A stretch of 64,000 bases of DNA, taken from the NCBI GenBank assembly GCA_019925095.2, contig CM034406.1, positions 15,865,388-15,929,387 on the forward strand, written 5' to 3'. This document shows positions 52,291 through 64,000 of this stretch, one piece after another. The stretch comes from Dendrolimus kikuchii. Taxonomy: Eukaryota > Arthropoda > Insecta > Lepidoptera > Lasiocampidae. Within the stretch, counting starts at the first letter, position 1; each line of letters starts with the position of its first letter. The notes under the pieces are model-generated. The model was not told where the DNA came from. It ran no database searches and saw only the letters and a list, made by a program, of their open reading frames with translations. A program made the translations under genes and the position numbers.

Positions 52291-54117
52291 CGGCTTTTGT
52301 GGTTGAGAGGTCCAAACATTTGCCCACCGAAATACAGGTCATCTCCCCAGCATGGTATTTCGTAAACGAGATTTTTGTTATTTATTAGGTGTCTGAGAAG
52401 CAGGAATGACCTTAAAGCTATCCGTTGTGTATTACCTACCGATATCACAAGCGTAAACTTGCTTAGTTGGAAACAATGATGTTGGTCTGTCGATTATTTA
52501 GAGGCCGTGACTAAAATAACATTGACAAAAGCACACTAAAATATTTCTCAGTCGGTATATTCGCTGATGTATATGCCGTCTCCCTAAAAGGCCCCTTTAA
52601 GGAGCGGCATGCAACGTAGTTTTGAAGTTGGACTTCATCCAATATCTTCGTAGTGTATGGGGGCTAACTAATAATAAATATTTAAACCCTTAATCAAAGA
52701 TTTAAACCCATGTAATTTTAACTTACCCTGTATCTGATAAATGGACAATAGAAACTTATTGCGCCATTATATAGATTGATAAGTTTTAAATAATATAATC
52801 TAGTAGGTATGCAATTCAAGGTCGGTATATATTAAGAAATACTTGTTAGCCCCTTCCAACGCGCTGGTAGTGCTGTTTTTAACAACAAACGTTCCTTGAA
52901 TCCGTATTGTTATACTTATGTCATTCATCTTCAAGGTGAAACCTTGTAGGGCGCGACCGAAGACTGATTGCTATTGTAAATGATAAAACCCAACGTCATA
53001 TAACGGAACGTATTCAATTTTCAACACACCCAAAATATATGAGATATCTTTCTTACGCACTCATCAGGTAATCCAGGCTACGTTTGTCAGTACCAAATCA
53101 AAGTAATTTTAGTGTTTTAGCCTAATCCTCTTGTCTTAAATGAAATTTCAATAATTCCAATAGCTCTAGTACTATTTGCTTGCGATCCACAACGGACGGC
53201 GTGATCACGTCGTGGCCGCAAGCGGACTGAACTGAGTGAAAGGAAAACTTGCCGCGACTGGATTTTGCTTGTTGTTGCGCAGCTAGAAATCGACCCATTC
53301 CATTCGTAGTTATTTATAGATACCGTTATATCGCTTTGTGGCTTTCAAACTGAGCGTATGTGTCGACAAGGACAAAGTCCAAGTTTGAATCGATACGCCC
53401 ATATTATAAGTAGGTATAGATATAAAGACAAGTAGGTACGTCGACAATTTTCAGATATTCTGACAAGAACAACAGTATAATACATTCGGGAACATTCCTA
53501 ACGTTATAGATAAGACTGACGCGACTAATGTTTTTAACAATACTGTTATTAATACAGTATATGAGAGATGTCGCAATATTGAATAAAATTAACGCTATTA
53601 TTACTTTTTCGATAACTGTTAGAGAATCTACTCATTCATCTTTACTTGGTACTGATACCAAAAGTCCAAAAAAATTATTTTAGGATATTTGAAGTTGTAA
53701 AAAATAGTAGGTAACTGTGCCTATAATGATCGTGCAAGTTCGTGTTAAAGGACAAAATAGTATTAAGCTCATCTTGGAACCTACACAATTGGAAATAATC
53801 CTGGAATAATGAGAACAAAACAAATATTTAAAAATGCAGTAAAATAATGATGATTCACTGCTTAAAACCTGCATTGTGTACCTAACTCTTAGAAAATAAT
53901 TTTGTAAGTTTCTAAGAAAATAGCATCATAAAAATAAGCCTAAGTCATTCTGGCTTTATTTCATTGTCAGGCATATATTTAAGTACCTACTTAATATGTT
54001 TCTAAAACCTTGTCTGACATCTACATATGTATTACAGTTCTATCTCTTGACACTTAGGAAAACGTTTTATCTTACCTTTTCCATGGACAACCATGTCTTG
54101 TTTTCTACTTTTATACC
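52291..54117. other. Intergenic, no gene recognised
   Basis: Mixed AT-rich sequence with a GC-richer patch at 53185-53290. No exon or repeat edge is supported. Confidence 0.35.
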
Positions 54118-54118
54118 T

Positions 54119-55156
54119 ACAGTGGATTTGTGACGAGTTTTCAGTTATAGCGACGTAACACTAAGTCTCTTGGATTTAAAGAATACTTTTAGAAGAAAGT
54201 AATTTGGCAATAGCGACTTCGGGTGTAACACCGATTTCGGGTATAGCGACGAGTTTCAATGAACCATTTGTAACAAGTTCCTAGTTACCCTTGTAGACAT
54301 TACGACCAAGTCAACAAACAAATACACAAATGTAAATTCATAGAATTAAAAAGTTTTTTTAATTCTGGTTTATTAATGTTCAGGTAGATAAAGGTTAACG
54401 TAAATCCAAGAATTAACTGCGGTTACTTTTTGCGAGACAGTAATGTCACTCAAGGAGGCCACAGAACGAGACAGGGAGAGAAGTCCTGCAGCGCGTGCCA
54501 ATGCGTCTTCTCGAGGTCGCCGGCCTTCAGCTGGCACCCGGAGAGGCAGGTACGCGCATTACTTCCCTCCCTGAGTTAGGTTCCGTTTACCGCGGGGGGC
54601 CTTTAGCTTGCTAGGAAGAGCAAAGGACCTTCTACCCCCGCACAACGAAGTGGGGTGTGTTCTCCCAGGGCACACTCCAGGCACTTTATTGCGCTGGATC
54701 GGCTGGGCGTAACTATGTTCTAAATCTCAGCCTTTCCAACACATTCAAAGCGCAGTGTCGTCAGGGAGGAGGAGGTTTTTAGTGGGTATTGGGGTTGCTC
54801 GCCCGTGCAGCAACGCTCGGAGTCTTCCACACTATTCTGTGACGTCGATCGCGGACGGAGCGCTGCCAAGAGCATACTATTGCTGCAGTGTTATCGCCCC
54901 CGACCGACGCGTGTCGTTCCCCTAGCAACGACCCAGTTTGTGCGTAAATCGGTTAAGCATTTTCCCTCGCCTCAAAACAAAAAAAAAAATCCAAGAATTA
55001 ATTACTCAGTAATTTTCAGTGTGTTAGGCGATAGGGACCTATACGCAATTGCGCGGACATGTTGTCTAATTTTATTTCTTTCTTACTATAAAAGTATGTA
55101 TATTGCGAAGGAGTTATAGCGCTCCCCTCATCGTCGTTATAACCGAAATCCACTGT
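54119..55156. mobile_element. Pogo-like MITE M8, split by a LINE
   Basis: Left end cagtggatttgtgacgag and right end, read inward, cagtggatttcggttataac, each next to TA. Interior phrases tatagcgacg and gtaacaccgatttcgg are typical of pogo-like short elements. The LINE insertion at 54417-54986 divides it; without it the element would be about 470 bp. Confidence 0.7.
54402..55001 (+). mobile_element. LINE 3' end with 15-bp target duplication
   Basis: aaatccaagaattaa occurs at 54402-54416 and 54987-55001. The insert encodes a protein end LKEATERDRERSPAARANAS, then RRPSAGTRRGRYAHYFPP with TGA at 54572-54574. A GC-rich 3' UTR with tttttagtgggtattggg and an A-rich tail after ccctcgcctc follow. Same family style as 40031-40637. 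Confidence 0.8.
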
Positions 55157-55705
55157 ATATTGTGACAACATGGAGTTTACGTGAGTGAGGAGGTGGAGAG
55201 TTTATGATATGCTTCTGTAGGAGAATAGTATATTATGACGTCACAGCTTAAAGCAATCAAATAGCGTATTCATTATTGTTTAAAATTATTTTAAAAGTAA
55301 GATCATCTATCCAATTTTTATTTATTTATTTGATTTACAAACACTTACTTGCACTAATACTAAGGATGTACATAGCTTTATAAGATTTTGGTTTATAATG
55401 TTGAAACTCGATAGAACATTGTATATTTCTAGTGCTCAAAATGCCGCTTCGCTTCGATAAAATAATTCCTATCTCACGGAACCCATTTGCGTTATAAACA
55501 GTATCCGGCCTTCATGGTAATGAAGTGAAGTACATAATATGCCGAGTTTCATACAAATCCTATAATTCGAAAGACCTTCAAAACGAAGTAACAAACGAAC
55601 CTACAAGTATACAAATATCTATATAGACACTTTCATATTACATGTGTAAGTATCGACTAAACAAAATACTATGTATTAGTAAGTAACACATGCCGTTGTA
55701 CTAAG

Positions 55706-56010
55706 CCGTGGTAGCTTCGTGGCAAACGTACTAGCGCCTCAAACTAGTTCGTTTATATGACGTGGATTCGAATCTTAGTTAAGATTTAAGAAACATGCAC
55801 TACTTATTCTCTGATCTAATGGACACATTGTTATAATTATCACGTGCTAACGGTGAACAAAATCATCGCGATGAAATTTCGACATGATAACCAGTCGGGT
55901 CAAACCCGTTAAACTGATTTGCACAAGAGTGACGGTTATAACTACTATCAATTTCTCTAACAAATATAGGGAGGCTCAAGCCTAGCTGTGAGAAGTAGGT
56001 ATATGGGCGA
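55706..56010 (+). mobile_element. tRNA-derived SINE, decayed
   Basis: gccgtggtagcttcgtggca resembles a box A region and gtggattcgaatctta a box B, about 45 bases apart, followed by the SINE body gctaacggtgaacaaaatca and tcgcgatgaaatttc. The tRNA part no longer folds as a cloverleaf, so it is not a tRNA gene. Confidence 0.6.
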
Positions 56011-56251
56011 TTATTATTTTAATAACATTTTAGGTAAGGTGTTTGCGGGAAAAAAATTAAAACTTGTAAACTATGTTGAGCTTCAGGCGGTTCTTACCTC
56101 TATACAAAAAGGACTTACCTAAAGATTTTCTTTTGGTAATTTTAAAACTAGCTACTGCATACATGTCATCCAACTCAATATAACATGGAAACATTACTAG
56201 CAATAGCAATCAATAAAAGTGAACTTAGCAAGTGCGTAAGTTGTTAACCAT

Positions 56252-56371
56252 TTCGCCAACTGACTAATGGTTGCCGAATAAAACCTACTACTACAAAGTT
56301 CACAGCTTAGTCTTCTGCCTTCGCCATCAATTCGCCAGCTTGCTAATGGTTTTCGAATAAAACCAACAACA
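56252..56371 (+). repeat. Spaced direct repeat
   Basis: ttcgccaactgactaatggt...cgaataaaacc recurs 78 bases later with few changes. Function unknown. Confidence 0.55.
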
Positions 56372-56379
56372 TGACGGTT

Positions 56380-58480
56380 AACCGTCAGCCGCCGACAGTC
56401 AGGTAAGCCAGCTATTCACCGATCAGCCAGAAAGCTATCAGCTTATTTTTTAGCCAGCTAATGAACAACCGTTAGCCAGATGGTTATGTTTTTGTAACTT
56501 AGGATGGTACCGCTAAACCCAAATAACCCAACCCAGTCAGAACATTAAATTAAAAAGAAATTATTTTATTTTTATTATTAAATTAAGACAGATGCTTTTA
56601 AAAATATGTTTTAAATAATAATTATTATTTGGTTGAAAATTTAGTGGCGTTACATCAAAACCATAGAAGAATACTAAAGAAATAAAAATGCCCAATAAAA
56701 AAGCTAACTCGTAACATACACTGCAACTGCAACCACAGTTGATGCCACCAGTCCGTTCGTGTTTCTATAGAAGATCTCAAATTTTCAATTAACCTATTAT
56801 TTAAAACATATTTTTTAAACTTAAATCAGTCATAAATTGGAAGTCCTAATAAGCTCCTGTTCAATTATGTAAAGTTCATGAATTTGAAAAAAAGTTGATT
56901 AAAACATTCGATTGATGAGTAAAAGTATACAAAATATGTTTTAAATAGATAATAAGAAGTTGACCTTTAGTTTTAATTGCGATTTTTGTGGCGCCAGGTG
57001 GAATTGCAGTGTTACGTCTTTTACTCGGCGATTGTACTACTTTAGTATTCCTATTTCATGATCAAGACGTAGAAGAAAGACATTGATTCCTTCTGAAAAT
57101 ATAAGATTTCGGGGGATTCTATGGTTACACTGTTTATAAGGTGATATTCATTCCTATCTTCAATGTGTGGGGGACTATATTTAGAAACACAAATGACTGG
57201 ATGCCTACAGAATTTTGTTCAAATAACTGACTAAACAGCTTATGATAAACCCATTGTTTGCTCAAAAGAATAAAACAAGCGCTAATATGTTTGTCCATTT
57301 CAACTGGCGTTGTTTGTATAATAATGCTCTGAAAATAAACAAATATGTATTTTAGTCAATTTTTTAACATGCCATTTTCTTCTAAATACATAGGTAGTAT
57401 CTATGGTAAATCTGAATAAGACCGGAGCAAGAAATTTATACGATTTTCATATACACAAACTATAAATAAGGTTTGTTAAGGTTCCTACCTATAACAATGA
57501 CATTAAAATCGTCGGCAAATCGCCATTAAGGTTAAAAACAAAGAAACAATAAAATTAATTAGACTATACACAGACTGTCTACTATGCTAATATTACTTTA
57601 CCTATATAAATAGTAATATAAAACATTTAGCACGAAAATATTTTCACTTCGATGTATTGTTTTGTGTGACTATGTAGTAAATCGAGTTGGCTTCGAGTAA
57701 GCGTTACAATGGTTGTGGCGGCTATTGTGTTAAATTCTACAAATATTATTTATTCAAGCTGTTTTTTTATGAATTTGTTTCATTTCATAAGCCTGATGGC
57801 CTCTGTATGTACAAATATTATACATACTCTGTATGTTAATCACAACGTATTAATTATTTTCAATTAAATAAAACACTTTATATGTATAGAAGTACTAATA
57901 AGGTTCATAAGATGGCGATACTATAAGAGATATAGTAAGAATGTAGTAAATACCTAGGTCACTTTATCTGATAATTATGTTATGAAACACTATCCAGTAA
58001 GTACTTAGTACCTAGTCACTAGAAACGCGCTAAGGGCAAACTTTAAACGTGTAAATACTTTTTGTCAAATGGCAAGAATGTACTAAATTATTTAAAAATA
58101 AAGTAGTATTCCTAACCACTTCAAAGTTCGCAAAAACAACACTTTTTAAAACACAATGACATCATTTCACAAAAACATAATTTTGCAATTACTTCCAAAG
58201 CAAAAATCGCGATCGTAATTATAAATATATTGACGTCCGCTGCTAAATGTCATTTTTGTTTAAATGACAAATATGATTGATAGATTTCATGAGGTTTTTA
58301 CGTGAAGTAGATAAGTAATACTTGTCCTCTTTTGTCACAAATGCGTCCGTTCACTTTAAAAACTTCGAACAAATGAATAATGAGTTGCGAAATGGAATAA
58401 GAACAATCGAGAAATGGAGTTGTGTCGGTGAATTGATAACTAACTGCACTGTGTTGTACTTCATTTACGTTTCGTTTGGC
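56380..58480. other. Intergenic, no gene recognised
   Basis: AT-rich sequence without supported exons or element ends. Confidence 0.35.
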
Positions 58481-58539
58481 GAGCTAGAATAAGACTACTA
58501 TTGACGCGGACACCGTGCTTCTGTGACTGTGTTCCCCCG

Positions 58540-58700
58540 CAGAATGATGTCGATTTAAAATTTTCTGTTCGGCTGTCGGCTGATGGAGCCCCGCGCGGTG
58601 GGGCGTGGGTCGCCGTCCTTGCCTCGCTTGCAGCTAAGCCCAACAGTCGTCGTCCGCTCCCGACAAACGAACAAAGAATATTCTACAGGAATAAAATATC
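58540..58700. other. GC-rich island with open frames on both strands
   Basis: A locally GC-rich stretch with acceptor-like ttcccccgcag at 58532-58542 followed by an open + frame (SVRLSADGAPRGGAWVAVLA). The minus strand is also open. No domain is recognised; it could be an exon, a promoter or a repeat remnant. Confidence 0.3.
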
Positions 58701-59559
58701 CATCCGGTTGCACCCTGAGCCACGCAAAATGCATATCAGCCATTACAAATACGATGGTAACTACCATCCGTGTGTTTTAATAGCGGTGTTCGAATAAGGA
58801 TTACATAAATTGTTCATTTAATATCTAATATAGACATTTTAAAAGGTTAGTGATAATTTGATACCTACATCGTAGTGACTCGGAATTTATTCATTGCATG
58901 ATGGCGTCGCAGAGATACAGCCTATGTATTTGATTTGTAATTTGAGCTGTGATATATTTAACAATGGATACACACCGTACAATACCTCCCTAAATAATGT
59001 GCTTATAGATGTTACATTGTAATTTTCATATAATATTTAAAGAAGCTAAATCTTTTTTGATGACGTCATGCATTGTTGCTCCATATTGTGAATTACTTAA
59101 TTACAAGGGTATTAAAGTAGGTAGATACGTTTAGGATTTTTAAATATTTATAAATTTTGTGTCTACCTGGTACCTATTACACTTTTCCTATAAAACATTT
59201 TTATGATTACCAAGCTGCCAAACGGATGAACAAGATTGTCTTCTAAAAAATGACTGGATTTCTGAGGTAGGTGGTACCTACGTCTGATAATGATATTTAA
59301 TGAGTAATGCTCATGTTGCTTAATTAAGCCAGAACCTATTTATTTGGAAGACGCTGATAAATATTATCTAATAAAAATGGCGCATTTGCTATTGACAGGA
59401 AATACTGTTTCTTTTCTTCTATCAAGTTAATTGTCTATGATCGAGATTAAAATAATATGATTAAGTACGTATTACAAAAATTATTGGGCGTAAATATTTT
59501 ACATATACCGTATACGTTTATGTGTAATATACACGAGAATTTTTAAATTATATTAGTAC

Positions 59560-59740
59560 GAAAACACCACTCGCACTCCGGCGCCATTTTGTTTTTCATC
59601 ATTCAGTACACGGACGGCGATCACAGCGAGGGACGGCTCGTTTGTAGTGTGAGGGGAGAGTCGATGGGCAAATGGCGGCTTCTCGGCGTTCGCGAGCGAT
59701 TGGAAAGAAAGAACACATTGCAATGCGCATTGCACGTAGC
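59560..59740 (+). promoter_or_regulatory. Possible promoter/5' UTR region
   Basis: GC-rich segment in AT-rich surroundings with gcgccattttg and caaatggcggc, resembling YY1/Pho-type CCAT cores in opposite directions. It could be the start of the gene whose coding exon is at 63609, but I found no convincing donor site. Tentative. Confidence 0.3.
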
Positions 59741-59769
59741 ATTAGTCACAATGTTGAAATAAATTATAA

Positions 59770-62700
59770 GAGACCCTGTTCCTTCTATACACAATATTAA
59801 TTAGAGAAGTTTGTGCTAATAAGGATTGTCGTGTGTGCAGTTTTAATTATTACGTAACGTCTTTTAGTCACTAGTTTATATAAGCAGCCGTAGGTGTATA
59901 CCTATATTTTATTCATAGAAACTAAATGAGGTTAAAAACAGTTTACAATATTAATACAAAAGTGTTTAGATATATATGAAGTGATTTACTGAAGTGTGTG
60001 ATTTTTATTTAACGAGAAATAAGCAGTTCTTGTTGTAAGCTACATTGTGATATAAATTCCTGGTTCTACTTTCTTTTCTGCAAGTTTTTGTTTGTTTATT
60101 GGGCACGTGATTAAATTTTCTTTTTCCATAAATCATGGACACCCGTAGAAAGGATTTTTAAGCCAATTTTTTTCTTTAATCGAACAGTTACTACTACTCT
60201 AGAAATATGCAGATCTATAATAAAATCAGTAATAGAAATAAATTAAAACTGAATACCTATCTACCCAGTAACTGACAGTTATTATTTAAAAGAACATGGT
60301 TTTTATATAATTAGTGATGGTTTTAATTTGTTTAATAGAAGAAATCTACTTGTATTATTTATTTAAATGAAACGTACATTTAGTTCCTAATAGGGAAGTT
60401 GCGTTTTTTGCGTATATTTTGTTTTTGAAGCATTTCTCTTGCCATTAAAATATATGCTAACATAGGTAATTTATTGGTATGGCTTAATATCTTTTGTCGT
60501 CCCTTTCTAATGAAATAAGACAGGAGCAACCAAAAAACATACCCAACTTCTCAGAACAATAACTTGGCTGTAGTTATTGTTTTTGCCCAAACAATACGCG
60601 CAACACGCATTTTTGAATTCGACCTGGACGCGTAGACATGTTGTCTCTTTCTGTGTAGTTATCAATAATGCTTCTGTTAGTTAGAAAGAGACCGTTGTTG
60701 CGAGCATAAAAAGGAAGCCTTCATTCTAACTAAGGAGGGTTAGGTAAGGAGTATAATCTAGTATGGGTGACGACTGACTAGTCGAAAAAGTGTCCAGCTA
60801 TAAGCAGCTCATTATAACTTAAAAACTCTCCAAAACGACACTAGCGTAGCAAGTGATGTGGCATGAATATAACAGTTGTTAACGGAGTAAGTGTCCTGAG
60901 TTGAATATGACTCTGCCAAAACGAAAACCAAAATAAACAGGAAAAATGCCAAATTACTTTCTTAAATGTACGGCTTATTATTTTTTAAATATTGCTATTA
61001 TATTTGCTGTGATTTTTTTTTTATTATATTTAATATTTATAATAAACATTCCGTAATTGTTTTGAAATCCTGTTTTATAATTACTTTCGCCATAACAAAG
61101 CGGTCTTCTTTTCCTTGTTTAATTCACCATCCTACTCTAATAACTTTTAGGCGTTATCTTTGAAATTACATTACTTGCTACGGTGGCGCCATCTCAATTG
61201 GTCGCTTTTCAACGGACACTTATTCAACAGAGAGTGTACACCTTATACCTCTATTCTCCATAGCTCTATCTTTCGCATTCACGTATTATCGACAATTATT
61301 GAACTTACATATTTTCGTTTTTATTAATTTTTTTATTCATATTACTCAAGTTGTGAACATTACGTTCTAGAGATTTTGGTGGGAAGTTGAAGGGTGTTGT
61401 TTTACAGTGCAGTTTTGTTTTCATAAAGTGTCTAGTTTAGATAGACTATTGGTTAAAGAATAACAAGTTTCTCTAGCAACTGTTCTTAAGAGGGGATTAA
61501 TAGTCAAATCAATTGACATACTTTTTATAAACTTACAATTAATTTTACAGTCTCATATACGAGTGGGCCTACATGTGACGTCATAAGTAGGTACAACAAA
61601 GTGCCAAATAGCGCATTGATTATTCTTTGAAAAGTACCTTATGAAAATTATTTTTCTCGTCATATTTAAAAAAATACGTGATATAATCTTATTTTAAAAT
61701 CTATTCTTTTCTATCTATATATAAGCAAATTATCAGATTTTATTGTCACGTGTCCCCATCTCTATTGAGCATTGTTAAGAAAAAAATATCTGCGTAGTAA
61801 ACGGGAGCTGTATAGTGATATATTATGGTCTTTCGAGTTGCCGTAAGAACTTCGTTGTTTAGCGTTAGTCAAATACCTACCAATTTGGATTATCTGGTAC
61901 AATTAATACATCTGATGAGGTAGTATGGAACTCCATACTACCTCATCAGCAGGCAGGTCTAACTAGACCTGCCTGCTATTGTAAAGAACTGAATAAAAAC
62001 AAGAACATTTCGCTAAATCATTTTTGTTATGAGGTTTTGACGGGAATTGTAGAGTAATGCAGTGCTCTGCAGTTTTATTTAAAAACTTGTGTGATATTAC
62101 TTAAAAATTGCCAAAAATTGTACGATATTTATTGTTTTTGAGTAATGGTTGTGTGCCTATGTCAAAAATGTGGTCTTTTGTGTTGTCACAAGAAGGTCGC
62201 CCTTTCGCGTCAGTCAAAGAAGAATTACAATTTAGCTGAACTTCACTGAGAACTTAATACATTATAGGAGGCTCTATGGACTAAGTTCCTTTGCCTGTCA
62301 CTATGACAAATACTACTACTAGTGTCTGTGCGGAAAGAAACCCGTTATATACCGTATTTGGTAATACATCCTGATATTAAACATCTTAAACCTTGATATT
62401 TTTAGACTGTATTAGACTGTAGAATATAATGTGTTCGAATTCTGTCTTATTAATTGGATTGCCGTATTCTCATTAAACTCATAGCTATCCTGGCGTTACA
62501 TACCGGTTGTTAAGTAAGCAACCGTCTAAGTTGCCCTTTTATATTTATTCTTTTACACTTAGCGTGCTCTTCAGCATCTCACATTCTGAGTCCTTTAACA
62601 CGCATATAACTTATCACCATGAGCCTACCTTTTTTAGAGACACCAGGCGGACATGGCAAGCGAGATATTAGTTTCCCATGTATTATAATTTGCCTACAAA

Positions 62701-63590
62701 TCGAAATCGTCAATTTGACCGACTGAATAGGTCATAAATCATTAGAGCCACCGGGCACCTGACCAGCGCCGGATCAGCTCGCTCGCAAGCTTTCCACGCA
62801 CCGATGAATGAAATAAACCACTTGGTGACAACCACTGCTTGGAATGATACACGTATAGACCTAGTACCATTTGCTGACAGACTCGAAAATTCCTATATCA
62901 CGCGAGGTTTACTGGTGGAAAACTTGGTATCCACCCGTAGAAGGCGGTGCTTGGTGAGTGCCGGGCAGCTTTAAAGAGAGCTCAACTTGGCCTCTAAATT
63001 TGTAACAAGTTACAACATGACGATATTCTAGAATCTAGACCATAGTCGGTAGACTTATATTATCTCACGGACCAATGACGCCCGTGCATTCCAAAATAAT
63101 TTTGAAATTTGGTGGACTATAATCTCAAGCGTTGGTAGGCACATCAATGTGGTTATAGCGTACTGGGTTTAGTGTAGCTCTCTGTCAAGTTGACCATGCG
63201 AAGCATAAAAAAGGTTTAGTGGGATGACAGGTTACGGTATTCGCGAAGAAAATACAAACAGCTACCAACTAAAGTCTGAATACATGTCCATATGCTTGCT
63301 GTTTAATCAAAATGGGTCTAGGTTTTTTCCTTACGCCAAATAAAGGAGTTCTTGCGGTAACTTGAATGGCCACATTTTCCTCAACTGTTCTCAAATAAAA
63401 TAAATAATTCTCAAATAAAGTAAATTAAGTTAAGAGTCTGGTAAAAATACCATGATGATATGCATAAATTCCAAAGTTTCCAGTAAAAAATAAAGTATTT
63501 TGTTTATTGCATCTGTTGCATATTGTATTTTGATTTTGTTGTTTTAATTTTGCCCATAGTTTTTATTGATTTGTTTCTAAAAGCATTTTT
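59770..63590. other. Probable intron or intergenic, no gene recognised
   Basis: AT-rich, contains the double palindrome at 61912-61977. No coding motif seen. Confidence 0.35.
61912..61977. repeat. Two abutting perfect palindromes
   Basis: ctgatgaggtagtatgga (61912-61929) pairs exactly with 61932-61949; agcaggcaggtcta (61948-61961) pairs exactly with 61964-61977. Both centres are AC. The two hairpins share the bases AG at 61948-61949. Confidence 0.9.
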
Positions 63591-63608
63591 TTATTTTTAG
63601 CTGCCAAA

Positions 63609-63791
63609 ATGTCGACGGATTACGATCGCAAGTTCGACGAGATGAAGAAATACATTCCGTTTCTGGAGAGCATGATAAAAAGACTGGAAAGTACTACCAG
63701 TTCTACATCGTCCAATCCTCGATTAGCGCAACTAGATAAGATACGCTCGTTGAGAGATCTTTTACTTGATAAGAAGAAAAGGTGCTTTTAA
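63609..63791 (+). CDS. Small coiled-coil protein or first coding exon
   Basis: After acceptor ttttatttttag (ending 63600) and 8 bases, ATG opens a 60-codon frame: MSTDYDRKFDEMKKYIPFLE, SMIKRLESTTSSTSSNPRLA, QLDKIRSLRDLLLDKKKRCF, then TAA at 63789-63791. It has two charged helices around a Ser/Thr linker. The pattern of KYIPFLE..I.RLE...R..QL.K...L..LL looks like a conserved N-terminal helical module, but I cannot name the family. A weak donor (gtgctt at 63782) after KKKR would let the frame continue beyond the window; otherwise it is a very small protein. Confidence 0.6.
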   Translation: MSTDYDRKFDEMKKYIPFLESMIKRLESTTSSTSSNPRLAQLDKIRSLRDLLLDKKKRCF

Positions 63792-64000
63792 TTTCAGTTG
63801 CTTACCATATGATATTATTTAAATGATGACCAGATTAAATATTTTATACTTAGGTACATAATAATTATATAAACAAGTTCACTGCTAGACATTTGAACGA
63901 TTGTAAATTCTGATTATTACTGGGATTCTAATCTTCTAGTCATTCTTTTCCTTAACAGTGGTAGAACATTGACATTACTTGTATAGAATTTATGTTAAAA

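Noticed and set aside
55706..55790. A tRNA gene
   Set aside because: Box A-like and box B-like sequences are present, but acceptor and anticodon stems do not pair. It fits a decayed tRNA-derived SINE.
58501..58797. A 98-codon open frame with acceptor-like sequence
   Set aside because: Not called as a gene because the opposite strand is equally open and no conserved motif is visible; kept only as a GC-rich island.

Overview
The window is nuclear DNA of an insect, most probably a moth or butterfly. It is AT-rich, its genes carry GT-AG introns, and it is packed with short mobile elements of kinds typical of Lepidoptera: CR1-like and RTE-like LINE tails, SINEs with poly-A tails, many small inverted-repeat elements, a Penelope-like element and a Harbinger element. 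The species cannot be named from the sequence alone.

Positions 1341-28108 (+) hold 20 exons of one host gene, the eIF4E transporter 4E-T. It is a P-body translational repressor. All 20 exons join in frame (741 visible residues plus stop), so the model is internally consistent. The start codon and the eIF4E-binding N-terminus lie upstream of the window. The introns carry most of the repeats: at least ten copies of one SINE, LINE 3' ends, six or more MITE families, a 21-bp inverted minisatellite, and a complete Penelope insertion (12084-13871) with perfect 349-bp inverted arms, each holding a hammerhead-ribozyme-like motif.

From 28109 to about 42700 there is no intact host gene. This stretch holds the 4E-T 3' UTR, MITE clusters, a decayed two-gene Harbinger element (35543-39554), a stranded half MADF exon directly beside the Harbinger end (39557-39694), and a LINE 3' end with a 16-bp target duplication. 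At 42703-48461 (+) lies a two-exon gene for a 280-residue MADF-domain protein with a BESS-like C-terminus, probably a DNA-binding transcriptional regulator. From 48462 to 63600 the sequence is intergenic or intronic and sparse in genes, with LINE remnants, a pogo-like element split by a LINE, a tRNA-derived SINE and a GC-rich segment near 59560-59740 that could be a promoter. The last feature is a small coding exon (63609-63791) that may start a gene continuing past the window.

No two genes here form an operon-like unit or shared pathway. The main story is a repressor gene with long, repeat-filled introns. The observations best worth following up are the hammerhead-like motif with its C3 and G8 core bases exchanged, a roughly 100-bp tandem array that begins inside 4E-T exon 7 (numbering within the window), two SINE families sharing a 3' tail with a CR1-like LINE, and several datable nested insertions.
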